DNA of 64,000 nt from Craspedostauros australis (taxonomy: Eukaryota > Bacillariophyta > Bacillariophyceae > Mastogloiales > Achnanthaceae), in the NCBI GenBank assembly GCA_026770025.1, contig JAMXDE010000005.1, forward strand, positions 2,852,001 to 2,916,000, read 5' to 3'. A model generated the notes under the pieces. That model saw nothing but the letters and a program-made list of their open reading frames with translations, was not told where the DNA came from and ran no database searches. Position 1 is the stretch's first letter; every line of letters begins with the position of its first letter. A program made the translations under genes and the position numbers. Below are positions 34,098 to 45,228 of this stretch, piece after piece.

Positions 34098-36455
34098 ATG
34101 ATGAAGACGGCTGATGACGGTGAAACATACTCACCCAGTCGCTCTTCGAACGCCACCCAGCACACAGCGCTCGGTGACAGCAGTCCACAGCACATGACGT
34201 TCAAGAGAAGACGATCGAGTCAACAGAGTGCGGCGTTGGTGTTCGATACAGACCAGAACGACATCGACTCCGTTCAGCCATCCAGCGTAGTTGGTCGCTC
34301 AGATAGCACGGTGGTAAGCAGTGGCAGCGCAAGCATGGGTTCTTCGAAACGATTGAAGGCAGCATCTGTCCGTTCCAAAGCTGATGATGGAGGGGAAGAT
34401 TCAAAGCATCAGCACAATCGGGCTTCGTCTGAACAGTTCCATGGTCCCCATGAGATCTATTCGCCACATGAACAGAAGCAAGATCAGCAACCGCAACATC
34501 AGCAGAGGCAACAGATCCAACAGCAGGAGCAGCATTCAACACAGAATGAGATGCTCGATCATGAGACTAAACAAAACATGGAAGCTGAGATGCCATGGTC
34601 GCAAGAACTGCACAAATCGTTTGTGGATGCCATCTTCGAAGTTGGCATGATCCATTCGTCGCCGTCCGTCATTGCGGAGAAGATGCAGACAAAGCCGACC
34701 AACCTCACGAGCGAACGGCTCAAATCGCATCTGCAGAAGTTCCGACAATCCCGGGACAAAGAGAAACGCAAATTCATGGAGGAGTACGAATCGAATCTGC
34801 ACACCTTTCGGCAAATGAGATCGATACTGTTCACCGATCCCGGCGCCACGCGCTCCATGCTGGGTAATCAGGGCAAGATACTCGGTGGGAAGCTGCCTGC
34901 CTTCCTCACGCACATCGTGCTTGAAGAAGCCAGGTCTGTGCGGCGCAGCAAGATGATCGCTGCTGCGACATCATCGCCAGAGATGATGCGGCAGATTCCA
35001 CAGCAGATCAAGACATTCACAACAACCGATGGGTCTCAGTGTGCCTTCGTTCCTTTTCCGAACCTCACAGAGGCCGAGACAGAGGGGCATCTGGGGGCTT
35101 CGTTGACTCTCGTTCGCGGCTTGATCCAGAACATGGGCGCCTTCTTGCTCAATCAACGTAGTTCGGATCTGAGCTTCCATAACGCCCATGCAGGCCAAAG
35201 GCCGCAGCAACGACAGCATCAACAGCATGGGCGTGTACCTTGGCCTCCTTCACATTCACATTCGCGTTCGTCATTGCCGTTGCCACTGTCACTACCACCA
35301 CCATCACTACAACAGCGATCGCAAGATTCACAGAGCCCACGGCAAGCAAAACGATCTGGGCCTTCGCATCTCATGCGCGTATCCGAGCATGAACATGTAG
35401 AGTCACAGGAGCGTGTTGCAGAAAGCTCGAGCATTGGCGGCGATGGCAACAGCAGCAGCATGACGAAAGGCATCGACTATCGCTTGACAAATCGAATAAA
35501 GGCGGACGCTTCCCCAGTTACCGGCGCTGTTGCTTCCTCCTCTCCTCATGGCAGTGCAAAAACGCCACGCAACTCACCACAATCGTTGCCCTGGGCTGCA
35601 GACTCTTCGCAGCAAGCCAATGCCATCACAAAACCATTGCAAATGCCCGGTACTTCTGGCAACATCTTGCATCCTTCGTCTCTGCGGGAGACTTTTGTTC
35701 CACCCAAAACAACACACCTGCTATTGGACTATCACAACCACCAGAAGCAGCCAACACTGCAACCAACTCAAGCAGGGCGTGTACCAGATCGCAGCGAACA
35801 AGAAGCACAAGGTCAGACCGAGGTAACAAAGCCAGATGATGAACACCACGGCCTGATTGGAATGCAGCCACACGATTCAGGGTTGTACCACCATCCGTAT
35901 CTGAATCAGCGGCAACCACATCACACAAGACGTGCCTCCACTTCTTCCTTGCCAATATCAACGTCAATGTCAATGGCTAGATATCATGCCCACAATCATC
36001 AGTACCCAAACCTTGGCAACCGGTTGCTATCAGATGCACTCAATGTGAGCATGCAACAAGATGCAAGTGCTGGCATGCTATCATCAGAGCATGCATCTCA
36101 ACCATACCCTCGCAACCACGCCAGACGCATGTCTGATGTAATCAATGCCGCCGGGGGCCGAATATCGATGGCAAACAATCATGATCAAAATTCCCGTCCG
36201 CTCAAGAGGCAGGAATCGGATGAATTCCCCCACCTCGGACAAGCCTCCTATCGGCAACTCGATGACGCAATGCAAAGCTTGCGTGGCTTGTCACCTCCGC
36301 CCAACCGTGATGACTCAGGATCGGAGGCATCTCAAAACCATGAGATATCACCCCTCACATTTCGGCCCATGATGCTGACACACGAGGGAATGCCATCTTT
36401 GCCAGCGTCACCAAGAAAGCACGAAGACTCAGGACAATCAGATGACGAAAAATAG
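34098..36455 (+). CDS. GARP/MYB-like (SHLQK) transcription factor
   Basis: 785 residues. After a Ser-rich start with a possible nuclear signal (FKRRRS, 35-40) and a Gln-rich stretch (125-150), residues about 164-220 form a single MYB-like GARP domain: MPWSQELHKSFVDAIFEVG ... SERLKSHLQKFRQSR. SHLQKFR at 210-216 is the signature of plant G2-like and type-B response-regulator DNA-binding domains. There is no receiver domain. The remaining 560 residues are low-complexity, rich in His, Gln, Ser and Pro, and probably disordered regulatory sequence. Single exon, ATG-ATG start. A nuclear sequence-specific regulator is likely; targets are unknown. Lies alone between two plus-strand neighbours. Confidence 0.85.
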   Translation: MMKTADDGETYSPSRSSNATQHTALGDSSPQHMTFKRRRSSQQSAALVFDTDQNDIDSVQPSSVVGRSDSTVVSSGSASMGSSKRLKAASVRSKADDGGEDSKHQHNRASSEQFHGPHEIYSPHEQKQDQQPQHQQRQQIQQQEQHSTQNEMLDHETKQNMEAEMPWSQELHKSFVDAIFEVGMIHSSPSVIAEKMQTKPTNLTSERLKSHLQKFRQSRDKEKRKFMEEYESNLHTFRQMRSILFTDPGATRSMLGNQGKILGGKLPAFLTHIVLEEARSVRRSKMIAAATSSPEMMRQIPQQIKTFTTTDGSQCAFVPFPNLTEAETEGHLGASLTLVRGLIQNMGAFLLNQRSSDLSFHNAHAGQRPQQRQHQQHGRVPWPPSHSHSRSSLPLPLSLPPPSLQQRSQDSQSPRQAKRSGPSHLMRVSEHEHVESQERVAESSSIGGDGNSSSMTKGIDYRLTNRIKADASPVTGAVASSSPHGSAKTPRNSPQSLPWAADSSQQANAITKPLQMPGTSGNILHPSSLRETFVPPKTTHLLLDYHNHQKQPTLQPTQAGRVPDRSEQEAQGQTEVTKPDDEHHGLIGMQPHDSGLYHHPYLNQRQPHHTRRASTSSLPISTSMSMARYHAHNHQYPNLGNRLLSDALNVSMQQDASAGMLSSEHASQPYPRNHARRMSDVINAAGGRISMANNHDQNSRPLKRQESDEFPHLGQASYRQLDDAMQSLRGLSPPPNRDDSGSEASQNHEISPLTFRPMMLTHEGMPSLPASPRKHEDSGQSDDEK

Positions 36456-37744
36456 GTGGAGTAGTAGTACGGGCTACACGTACCAGATGTAAAGGTGGGT
36501 CATCTCGATCATGAATTAGTCTGCTCCAAGGGGCACAACAAGATGAATACGGACAACGCATACATGGTACAGTTTGAGATGCAATAATGTGGAGTGTATC
36601 GTAGTACGAGACGAGTATGTCACAATTGTAGAGACAACATTCTTGCGCATAGCACACTCCGTCTTCCAGTCAACCAAACCAATAAATCCATAGCATACGA
36701 GTCCAAGTGCGGGTGCGAGGACGAGCATCTCTCTCTCCCGCAAGTCAATCTCTATTCTTCTCCCAACAAGTTCGAGATGGCGACGATTCTGCACACATCC
36801 CAAGCCCACAGCATACGTCTGCGCCGCAAATCTGACAGAGCGTTCACGGTGCGTTCTCTGCCGGAACGAATCTCACCGTTGGTTCCGAAAATACAGTGTC
36901 GTCGTGGAGAATCTCTGTTAGGGAACCGACGCGATCACCGAAACAGCTTCTTGGTAAGAAGCGCGACTAGTTGGACTATGACCTCTTGCTAGCAACGGGA
37001 GATGCAAGGACGTTATATTGTACACATTTTGGTTTGGTTCATGACGAACGAAAACACAAACGGGATTAAATCATGTAACGGACAAGTATTTTAACGGACA
37101 TGTACACATTCCAACTCGTGTTTCGCAATCGTGTTCACGTTTGGGGCGATATTAGTCGGATGAGACATAGATGCGACATGTTTGTCATCACAAAATGGAG
37201 CGCAAATCGAGGGCGAAACTGGGAAAGATCGTGCGCGTGTCTTCATCAACAGTTCTCATCTGTTGATGGCGCGTAACGCAAGGTTGATGAGCGTGTTCAA
37301 CAGCACAACCACCATCTTTGACTTTTCTTCTCTCTGCGATCGGCCTTTCCGCTACCATCATGAACAACAACGACACAACAACACTGCGTGGCCAATCCAA
37401 CAGAAACATGCGCACGTGTTATTACGAGCTACGAGCATCTACTGGCACCCATCAAAGATCGGCCATCAACCAACGGCATCAGCAATCGCGACTCAACTGC
37501 AAGTGCACCATCGATGGCTTCACCCACCGCCATCGTGCGTCTCGACAGTGTGCCATTCACACCTTCGTACGCCTGCGTCTTTGATGATAGCGACAGCTTC
37601 ACTTGCTTCACTTCCCTCCTCGTCTGTCTTCATCCCATCCTGGTTCATTCACTGTCATTGGCTTGATCTGATCATCCAGCATCCAGCATCAATCATCAAT
37701 CATTGAAGTCCTCTCTCCAGTGTGATAACTATCAACCAGCCATC
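36456..37744. promoter_or_regulatory. Intergenic and conserved 5' flank of RING gene A
   Basis: No gene recognised. The last 250 or more bases resemble, in the same orientation relative to the gene, the upstream flank of RING gene B (shared blocks TTCATCCCATC and TGTCATTGGCTTGA, and a CTTC-rich stretch). The promoter was therefore duplicated with the gene. Confidence 0.55.
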
Positions 37745-38836
37745 ATGGAACAACTGCAGTATATCCAAGATCACACCAAGTGCCTCTGCTGCCTCAAGGC
37801 ATTCCACTTCCAACCAAAAGCCGACGTTGACACCATGCAACATGGACAAGGGTTACACTGTCACTCGGCTGTGCCCTCGGATGCATCTCGCACATGTGGC
37901 ATGGATATGAAGCGCACGAAACAGAGTGGCACCACCGGCTCTCACCGGTATCAGCGCACCGCCAATCATGCGCGTGGCATTCGAGAGGCCATGGCATCGT
38001 TCAAGGCCAAGCACAAGGCTCGACGTAAGAACATCGGGACCAAGACTAACAAGAAGATCAAGAACAAGAGCGACAGCAGCAGGAACAACAAGAGCAATAA
38101 CAGGAACGAACCGACCCAGCCTCGATACCCCGTGACTTCATGCGCTTGCAATCACATCATCTGCAAGCCATGTCTCATTCAACATGATGCACAATCCGCC
38201 AGCAACCGCGATGGACGCAGTCGTACATCATCTCGGTTCATGGCATGCCCACTGTGTCATGCTGCGAAGGCATTTTCCAAACGCCTCACGCTCGACCAAT
38301 CCCTCATGGATGGGTTGAAGGACACGAGCATGTGCGCAAGCGAAGTTGTGATCCCGGCAAACAGCTTTGGTTCCATCTCCGGTGTTGGCCAATTGGGTGC
38401 GCACAGCGGACATAGCGAGATCAAGGCAGCATCCAAGACCCGATCGCAATCCGATGATGCGGTCAGCGCTGATGCCGAAACTAACTCCGGAACAGACAGT
38501 GGTAAGGGAAGCATTGACAGCGGCTCTTTCCGCAAGGGGTACTTAACGGTCGGGAATGATCCAATGAGCGTCCCATTGACGGCATGGCCGAATGTGCTGA
38601 ATCGTGTCAATAGCATGTTCCGAGACGAAGGCCGTGGTAGTCCTCTGGTTGGAGCTGAGAATAAAACGAAAGCGAACAATGAGGAGGCAACAGAGACGAT
38701 CGCAACAGTTGCTCCGTCCACAATGCCTGCGCTGTCGGAATACAGTATGATCTTGCGGTTGAACATGTTGCATGACATGATCCGCTTGGGTGTGACGCAG
38801 AACACGGAGTTGTATTCTTGTGCGCAGGCCCACTAA
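37745..38836 (+). CDS. Split RING-finger protein A, paralogue of the gene at 59513
   Basis: 363 residues from ATG 37745 (an in-frame TTG upstream is ignored). Zinc-ligand spacing fits a C3HC4 RING whose first pair, Cys13 and Cys16 (TKCLCC), is separated by about 117 residues from the rest: Cys133 or 135, His137, Cys140, Cys143 (TSCACNHIICKPC), then Cys168 and Cys171 (MACPLC). The insert is Lys/Asn-rich and variable. Conserved outside the RING are FSKRLTLDQSLMDGLK after the finger, FRKGYL, and a C-terminal helix LNMLHDMIRLGVTQNTELY shared almost unchanged with the paralogue. E3 ubiquitin ligase activity is a reasonable inference from the RING, not shown. The long insertion makes it unlike standard RINGs. 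Confidence 0.8.
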   Translation: MEQLQYIQDHTKCLCCLKAFHFQPKADVDTMQHGQGLHCHSAVPSDASRTCGMDMKRTKQSGTTGSHRYQRTANHARGIREAMASFKAKHKARRKNIGTKTNKKIKNKSDSSRNNKSNNRNEPTQPRYPVTSCACNHIICKPCLIQHDAQSASNRDGRSRTSSRFMACPLCHAAKAFSKRLTLDQSLMDGLKDTSMCASEVVIPANSFGSISGVGQLGAHSGHSEIKAASKTRSQSDDAVSADAETNSGTDSGKGSIDSGSFRKGYLTVGNDPMSVPLTAWPNVLNRVNSMFRDEGRGSPLVGAENKTKANNEEATETIATVAPSTMPALSEYSMILRLNMLHDMIRLGVTQNTELYSCAQAH

Positions 38837-39167
38837 ACACAGGATAAGACGCAACACGGATAGGGCGCCGTGCTTTACATGTTCGTATGACCGCCCGAGA
38901 CGACGACATTGCAACGACTAGCAACTAAATGATCCACGCTACTAATATTCTTGAGTATCGTGAAGGGAAGCAAGCACACGATGCGTGAAAAAATGAAACT
39001 ATATTCTCTCCAGAGGACTGCAAGATTCTCTCTCTGCTGTGGCAAGTTTCGCATTGATTCGCACAATATGTAAACAGATACTTAATTGTTGCAATGCTAC
39101 TTTTTAGATACTGGTATGCTCTCCTCGTATGTCTATGGTATGGAATGGTACGAACGAAACCGTACCA
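38837..39167. other. Short convergent intergenic region
   Basis: 331 bases between the stop of RING gene A and the stop of the LRR gene. Nothing recognised beyond presumed 3' ends. Confidence 0.6.
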
Positions 39168-42100
39168 TCACTTCTTGTTCGCCTTGACGCGCGCCTTGCG
39201 TTGGATTTCTCGGTTCTGCGCCATCTTCTTGTCCAGCTTGATCTTGGCGAGCTGGCTCCGGATATCCAATCCCAGTTTCACCAGCGTCGTGTTCCCGCCA
39301 AGCAGGTCACACAGTTCGTCCTCCGTCGCAGAGCTTGTGGGCTTCGACTGGTGGCGTATCTGCAATTCGATGACGGTGGAATTCTTGGACATGCTGGCCA
39401 TGATCGCGCTGAGGCCTTCATCAGCGATCGCGTTGCTGTCAAGCAGAACTCGCTCGATGGTGCTGTTGGATTCCAGAGACTTTGCCAGCGCGACCGCGAA
39501 CTTGCAATCCAGCTTCAGCGTGCTCATTTGCAAGGTCGTGACATGGGTGTTGTTCTCGAATGCCGCGCCCGACTTGACCTTCTCTTCTTGATTCAACGAC
39601 AAGAACCGGTTGTTGCCGACAATCTCCACATCCGTGATTTCAGGATCGTTGGCAGCGATCTTGTCAAAGTACTGTTCCATCTCGTTACGCTTGCGCTCTT
39701 GCAGCGTCCCGGTCTTGATGGCGTGATGCCGGCGCGCCTGTCGTAGGAAGTCCACGTTGCGTTGGATGTACTTGTTGATCTGTTGCCGTTCCAGGAGATT
39801 GCGGACGCGCAGGCTGAATCGGACGACGCTGCGGTTCACGCACAGCGCATGCGCCAACTTCAGCTCGGCCTTGCTGCTGAGCAACGCCTTCTGATTCTCC
39901 AGTCGCAGCACCTGCAGGTACTGGAAGGTGGTGGGGCTGCCAACGCACTTGGCGATTGCCACGGCGCCCTTCTCGGTGATGAAATTGGTCTCAACGTTGA
40001 GCGTGTTCAACTTTGGTAGCATCTTCTCATTCTCAAAGCAACGGTCGGCCAGGGCCTCGAAGAAGTCGTTGTCGCAACATGAGTTGGCCATGTTGATGCT
40101 GATGATGTTCTTCATCTGCGGATGGCTGAGCAAGGCATCGACAAACTTCTTGACAATGAGAGGCCGGGCCGGGTCGGTCTTGGGGAAGCGCTTGAATAGC
40201 TTGAACTGATTGCAGAAATCAAACACGAGCGATCCCTTCTCTTCTTTCTCCACCAGGAAAGACGAGATGAATTCCTCATCCAGGAATTCTCCGTCGGCGG
40301 TCATCGGCATCGCAAAGCCAGTGGTGCTGGCGGTGTCCATGGATTTGCCGTCTGACGATCCGCTGTACGCGCGGCTGGGTGCACGCCGACCCGTGGAACC
40401 GGCCTTGCTGGCTGTGCCATCATCGTCGTCGTCGAGCACGACCATATCGCCCAGCTTGTATTTGTCAAAGAGCTGGGAGAGTTCGTAGAGGTATCCCCAG
40501 TCGTCGTCCTTCACGACCAGGATGGTTTCCTCCGCCTTGCGCTGTTCAAAGAGCTCCTCCGCACGTTCCATCTCGAATTGGAGGAACTTGAGCAGCTGGT
40601 CGTCACCAGCCACTGGCGATTTGTTGGCGTTTTTGTTGCGTTCCACGAACTTCTTGAGACGCTTCGGTCCGGTCTTGGTCTTGAAGTCCAGAGAGAATTG
40701 CTTGACGATGTCGTTCTGCTCCAACGCCTCGAATACCGACTCCTCTGCATTTTCGAAGATGGGGGAGTTCTGCTTGCTGAGCTCCACCTTGAGGAGGGAC
40801 TTGTTGGATGGCATGGATTGACAGAACTCGATGAGCGCGTCGTTCGTGAAGCTGTTGTTCTTGAGGTTGATCTCGCGTAGCGTGAAGTTGGTCTCGATGC
40901 TGGTGGCCAACGACGAAAGGAACTGGTTGCCCAGATCCACGCCCTGGATGGAGATCTTGGTGATGTGAAGGTTGGATCGCAGCGACTCGGCGAAGGCATC
41001 GACGAGGGCCTTGGAGACGTGTTCGAAGCGAGGATCCGTGTCCACGATGATCTCCGTGACGGTCGGGTCATTGTGAATGGCCTTCGTCATGTTGCTGACG
41101 AGGTCGTTGTCTCGCACCGAGAGGCGTCGCGTGACCGGGAATCCGCCCGCGTTGTCAATGCGCTCGATCAGCCCGCGCACCATGTCCGACTTCGACTTAT
41201 CCTTGAGCTTGTCGACCGCCGCCTGTGCACGTGTGTCGGTGGAGGCATCCGTGGACGTCTTGGTGAGGAGGTTGGCGTTCTTCTTGGGAGGCGGGGTTCC
41301 GGCATTCTTGTTGGTCGAGGTGTACTTGCCAGGAGTATTGGGTTTGAAGTGCGACGCGCCCTTCAACTTGCCGACCTTGCTGGGCGTACCTCCACCGAAC
41401 GGAGTCGTGGTCTGTGATTTGAAGTCGTTGGCTTTCTTGCCGATGGAGCCGATCTTCTTCGCTCCCTTCTTCTTCTTGGGCGACGGGGTGACGGTCTTGG
41501 TCTTCCCAAACGGACTCGACCCCTTGATGCTTCCGACCTTCGATTTCTTTATCTTGCCCGGCGATTTCGTGGCACCGTTGGCAGCCGAAGGAGATCCAAA
41601 TTTCTTGGCCTTGACAAAGCCGCCTGTCGTCTTCTTGGGCGTCGGTGATGTAGATTTAGATGCGGACGCTGAATTCTGAAACGCAGCCGATCTGTCCTTG
41701 AGAGTCTTGCCACCGCTGCCATTGCCGGTTGCCTTGGACGCTCCAAACTTGCTGGCGGCGGGCGAGGAAAATGTTTTCTTGCTAGGCGATGACGTCTTAC
41801 TGGGCGATGGTGTCTTGGCACTGCTGCTGCTGCTGCTGGCACCGAATGGTGATGCCTTGGACTTCAATGATCCGACCTTTTTGGTTTTGGGAGAAGGTGT
41901 CACTGCATTGGACTTTGCTGCTGGTGACCCGGCTGCCTTTTGGAACGCAGCGCTGCGCGACTTGAGGCTGTTGCCGTTCGATGTTGTGGGACCAGCGTTT
42001 GATTTGTAGCTGTTTATCCGGTCTTTGATGCTTCCGGTCTTGGGACTGGCACCACCAGCAGCTGCACTAACACCACCTGCAGCCTTGAGATCGGTCTCGT

Positions 42101-42230
42101 AGTCCTGTAGCTTGCTCTGAAGCTTTTTGTAATCTTTGTGAGTTATTCCCTTCTCGGCCTTCGTGTCCTCCATCATTGACTGGATCTTCTTGATCTTCTT
42201 CTTCAGGATGCGGGGCGAGTATTCCACCAT
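39168..42230 (-). CDS. Large basic protein with three tropomodulin-like LRR modules
   Basis: 1020 residues from ATG 42230 after an ACACAACACCAACAAG leader. Residues 8-52 are a Lys-rich coiled coil. Residues 55-330 are low-complexity and very basic, with repeated KDRSAAFQ/KSRSAAFQ, SPFG and TPSPK units. Three leucine-rich modules of the tropomodulin/leiomodin style follow, at about 376-532 (ITKISIQGVDLGNQFLSSLA, REINLKNNSFTNDAL), 690-830 (LNTLNVETNFITEKGAVAIA, LQVLRLENQ) and 853-1000 (FDKIAANDPEITDVEIVGNN, ERVLLDSNAIADEGL, VIELQIRHQ). Module 2 and 3 wording is close to the tropomodulin cap domain. An acidic patch (DDDDD, about 600) sits between modules 1 and 2. Actin pointed-end or other filament binding is a plausible role; the triple arrangement and the histone-like basic N-terminus are unusual. 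No tropomyosin-binding helix is recognised. Confidence 0.75.
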   Translation of the reverse strand: MVEYSPRILKKKIKKIQSMMEDTKAEKGITHKDYKKLQSKLQDYETDLKAAGGVSAAAGGASPKTGSIKDRINSYKSNAGPTTSNGNSLKSRSAAFQKAAGSPAAKSNAVTPSPKTKKVGSLKSKASPFGASSSSSSAKTPSPSKTSSPSKKTFSSPAASKFGASKATGNGSGGKTLKDRSAAFQNSASASKSTSPTPKKTTGGFVKAKKFGSPSAANGATKSPGKIKKSKVGSIKGSSPFGKTKTVTPSPKKKKGAKKIGSIGKKANDFKSQTTTPFGGGTPSKVGKLKGASHFKPNTPGKYTSTNKNAGTPPPKKNANLLTKTSTDASTDTRAQAAVDKLKDKSKSDMVRGLIERIDNAGGFPVTRRLSVRDNDLVSNMTKAIHNDPTVTEIIVDTDPRFEHVSKALVDAFAESLRSNLHITKISIQGVDLGNQFLSSLATSIETNFTLREINLKNNSFTNDALIEFCQSMPSNKSLLKVELSKQNSPIFENAEESVFEALEQNDIVKQFSLDFKTKTGPKRLKKFVERNKNANKSPVAGDDQLLKFLQFEMERAEELFEQRKAEETILVVKDDDWGYLYELSQLFDKYKLGDMVVLDDDDDGTASKAGSTGRRAPSRAYSGSSDGKSMDTASTTGFAMPMTADGEFLDEEFISSFLVEKEEKGSLVFDFCNQFKLFKRFPKTDPARPLIVKKFVDALLSHPQMKNIISINMANSCCDNDFFEALADRCFENEKMLPKLNTLNVETNFITEKGAVAIAKCVGSPTTFQYLQVLRLENQKALLSSKAELKLAHALCVNRSVVRFSLRVRNLLERQQINKYIQRNVDFLRQARRHHAIKTGTLQERKRNEMEQYFDKIAANDPEITDVEIVGNNRFLSLNQEEKVKSGAAFENNTHVTTLQMSTLKLDCKFAVALAKSLESNSTIERVLLDSNAIADEGLSAIMASMSKNSTVIELQIRHQSKPTSSATEDELCDLLGGNTTLVKLGLDIRSQLAKIKLDKKMAQNREIQRKARVKANKK

Positions 42231-45228
42231 CTTTACTGTCACCTTGTTGGTGTTGTGTGTATCTATAGTGCGGGGAGTGTCACAATATGATACTATTGAG
42301 TGGAGTACGGTATGGTATGGGATGATACGATACGATACGATGGATGGAGCACTCGCACTCGCACGAAAACGAAGACGAGCACGAAGACGAAGTTGCCCAG
42401 CCTTCTCCACTCTTCACTTGACTTGGCTTGACTTGACGTCGAGTCTTTGGCAATGCCGAAGATGCTGAAGATACGTGAAGGCAGCCAATCTTGTGATCAA
42501 TCGGATGATCGTGATCAAAGTTTGAGGACACTACAGAGAATGGTACAATGCTTCAAGCTCTTCTTGCACCAACTTCGCAGGCCTCCGCTTTGAGATCTCT
42601 GACTCCGTTCCACTGCTGCTGGCACTCCACTCTTGGTTGCGTTTTCGATCGTTGGCGTCGTCAGTGCCACCACCAAACGTACTCGAATAGAGTATGGTAC
42701 AATCGGTGCTTTGATGATGATGACGACCAGCTTGCTCTGAGCTCGTTGCTCGCAGCTCGTGTGTTGATACCGACGCTGATGTTCTGATGTCCGTGCCAAT
42801 ACCGATGCCTCCAACAGTCCAGAGAGGGAGTGAGTGCCGTGTCAATCCAGTGACTCCTCGTGTGATTCCACGATGACCTCTTGTGCTCTATCCTCCGTTC
42901 TCTCGCTCTCGCACTCTCACATTGGCGCGAGCTACTGGCGTCACTTTCTTGCCCATACCTTCCTCTGCGACCATCGCACAAAGGGAGGTGTCTTGCCGGT
43001 ACCCACACGCCAAAGCCATTGGGACTTTCTTCCGCCGCCGGCGGGTGCAAAAATCCGGATCGGATTGGGTGTGTGACCTTTTGCCAAAGATACCATTTGC
43101 TGATGAGTCATGATGGTCGTGAAACTGACCACTTTGACCACAAGCAATGACTTCAACCATGTCGGTCTTGTTTGTTCGTGTTTCATGGTCCGACCTGCGT
43201 ACGTGTGGCGGCTTATGTTGACATTTTGAGATGCAGTTGGTGGTCGCGTGAGAGAAAAAACGTGTCACCAATCTCTGTTTGTTGTTCTGCGAACAGTTTT
43301 TGTCATTGGTCGGTGTCTCGACATTCCCAAAGAGTTGGGAGACCTCTGTGTGTTTTGGCGTGGGTGTTGGCGCGGTACAGGCAAGGTGATCAACGATGTG
43401 CTCCATGTTGTGCGGGCGACAAGGCTGGCGACGATGTGAGGAGGGGATGATAATGACGATGATGCTTCCTGCCGAAGGCTGTGTGGGGAGGGGAGCAATA
43501 CCATAGACGTTCGGATACCTCATACCGGTACGACTATGAGCCGTGGGCTGCCTGGCAGGCCCCGTTGGTCGAAATAGAAGCCTACTGAGCATGGAACGAG
43601 GGCGGGACAGTCTGGAGAGAGAACAAGGGAGAACCATGCCACTTTCACACTGAGTGAACGGCCTCCCCAGACGGCACCGTTTGACATACCTCGGTTTTGC
43701 CACAACGATGCACGAAACAGAAGGCATTCCGACCACGCGGGGGAGCATGTTCTGTACCTCTCAACGTGCCTATGGCAGCAGAGAGCGCTGTCTGGAACCG
43801 TCTTCGTGAATGGTATTGTTGGCACTTGTCGCAGTTTCTACTTCCATCGTCTTCTGAGTTGACGGCCAAGTCAGTTCGAAGTTGGCTGTCGGGTCTGGTT
43901 GTTTCTTCCCATGTCTACGTATCCCAGTGTTAATCATGGTGGATAGAGCGGCTGCCACGAAGGCCTTCCGCAGGTCGAGCGCGCAGAAGAGCACGACATT
44001 CATTTTTCTGATTGCGCTGACGATGGTGGAATCTGTATTCGCGAAACATAACCGCGTCCAGCAATGCCTGGTGGTGGTCTTTCGGGCCCTTCTTCCGACT
44101 TTCGCCTCCAATCGAAACTCCCCTGCTCTGGGTGTCTTGTGGTGGGTGGGCACTCAAGGCTCCCTCCCCTCTCTCTGTTGGTGTGAGGTACAAGAATAAA
44201 GAGCAGCAGCAGGGGTATGTAGCAGAGTAAGTAGCAGAGCAGGTGAGGCCGTCACCTCTGCGACGCTGTTCGTTGTTGCACGAATTGGACACGTTCTCCC
44301 GCAGAAATGAATGCGGTTGGGGCGTTGCAGCGTTCGTTGGGTTGGATCCTGGTCGCTGACCTCCAATTCCTTTTTACTACCTATCGTGGAAGGCTGGATC
44401 GCACTTAGCCTTCCCACGTTTTCGACCTTCGTGGTCTCTGTTTTGGGAATGTCCCAACCTCTTCCTCTTGACACCTCGTTATGTAGGTATGTCCACTGAA
44501 GCGGCGGGACGTGCAGCATCCGCTTCCTCAGCAATCAGCGGTGGGATGGTGCCGAAATGCGAACGTGGACTTTTGAGTCCGGGTCCAGTGGATGACGTGA
44601 TTGCAAAACAAACATGAAGGGAGAGCATCAAAGATCGACCCGCCAATGCACACGTGGCCGTGCTTTCTATCCTGAACTTTTCGACTCTTCAATTGTTTGT
44701 TCTGTTGTGGCTGTGGCTGGCTACACATCTGTCGTGGTTGGCCGTTGCTGCTCTGTGCGCCACCCCATGGCTCCTGCCCCAAGCACCACCATCGCCGCGC
44801 TCACTTTTCGTAAAACCGCCCTCGTGTGGCCACAACAAACGAAAGACCAACCTGGGACAGCTGCATCTTTCAATTGGTACAGCGAACATATCATCATCAG
44901 CATCTGCGCCTCCTTCGTCACACCAAGTGCCAGTATTGCATTGTACTGAAGTTGACAAGTTGGTACCGTCCGCCTTGATTGCACACTACCATACCATACC
45001 ATACCATACCATACAGCGCTCCGCTCCACTCTACACGAGTGCAACAGGTATCATCATCCCATCTCCGACAGCGATCGATACCCATTCCATCCACTCTTCT
45101 ACGAGTACGATCTGCTCTACCGATACATCGCACTGCCTCACAAAGAAGCCAAACCTTCCAACAGCAAGCTACTCGTACCTGTCCATACACTGGCTCGATT
45201 ACACGCACGCGTACATCGGAGTCTCCAC
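42231..45228. other. Long intergenic region
   Basis: About 3 kb. A minus-strand open frame of 286 codons (42888-43748) has no motif or leader and is not called. Pentamer runs: ATACG near 42325-42340 and CCATA near 44989-45014. TACGAGTA at 45100 and TACTCGTA at 45170 lie close to the next gene's start. Confidence 0.5.

Noticed and set aside
42888..43748. 286-codon minus-strand open frame
   Set aside because: No recognisable domain, no leader, overlapping equally open frames on the other strand.
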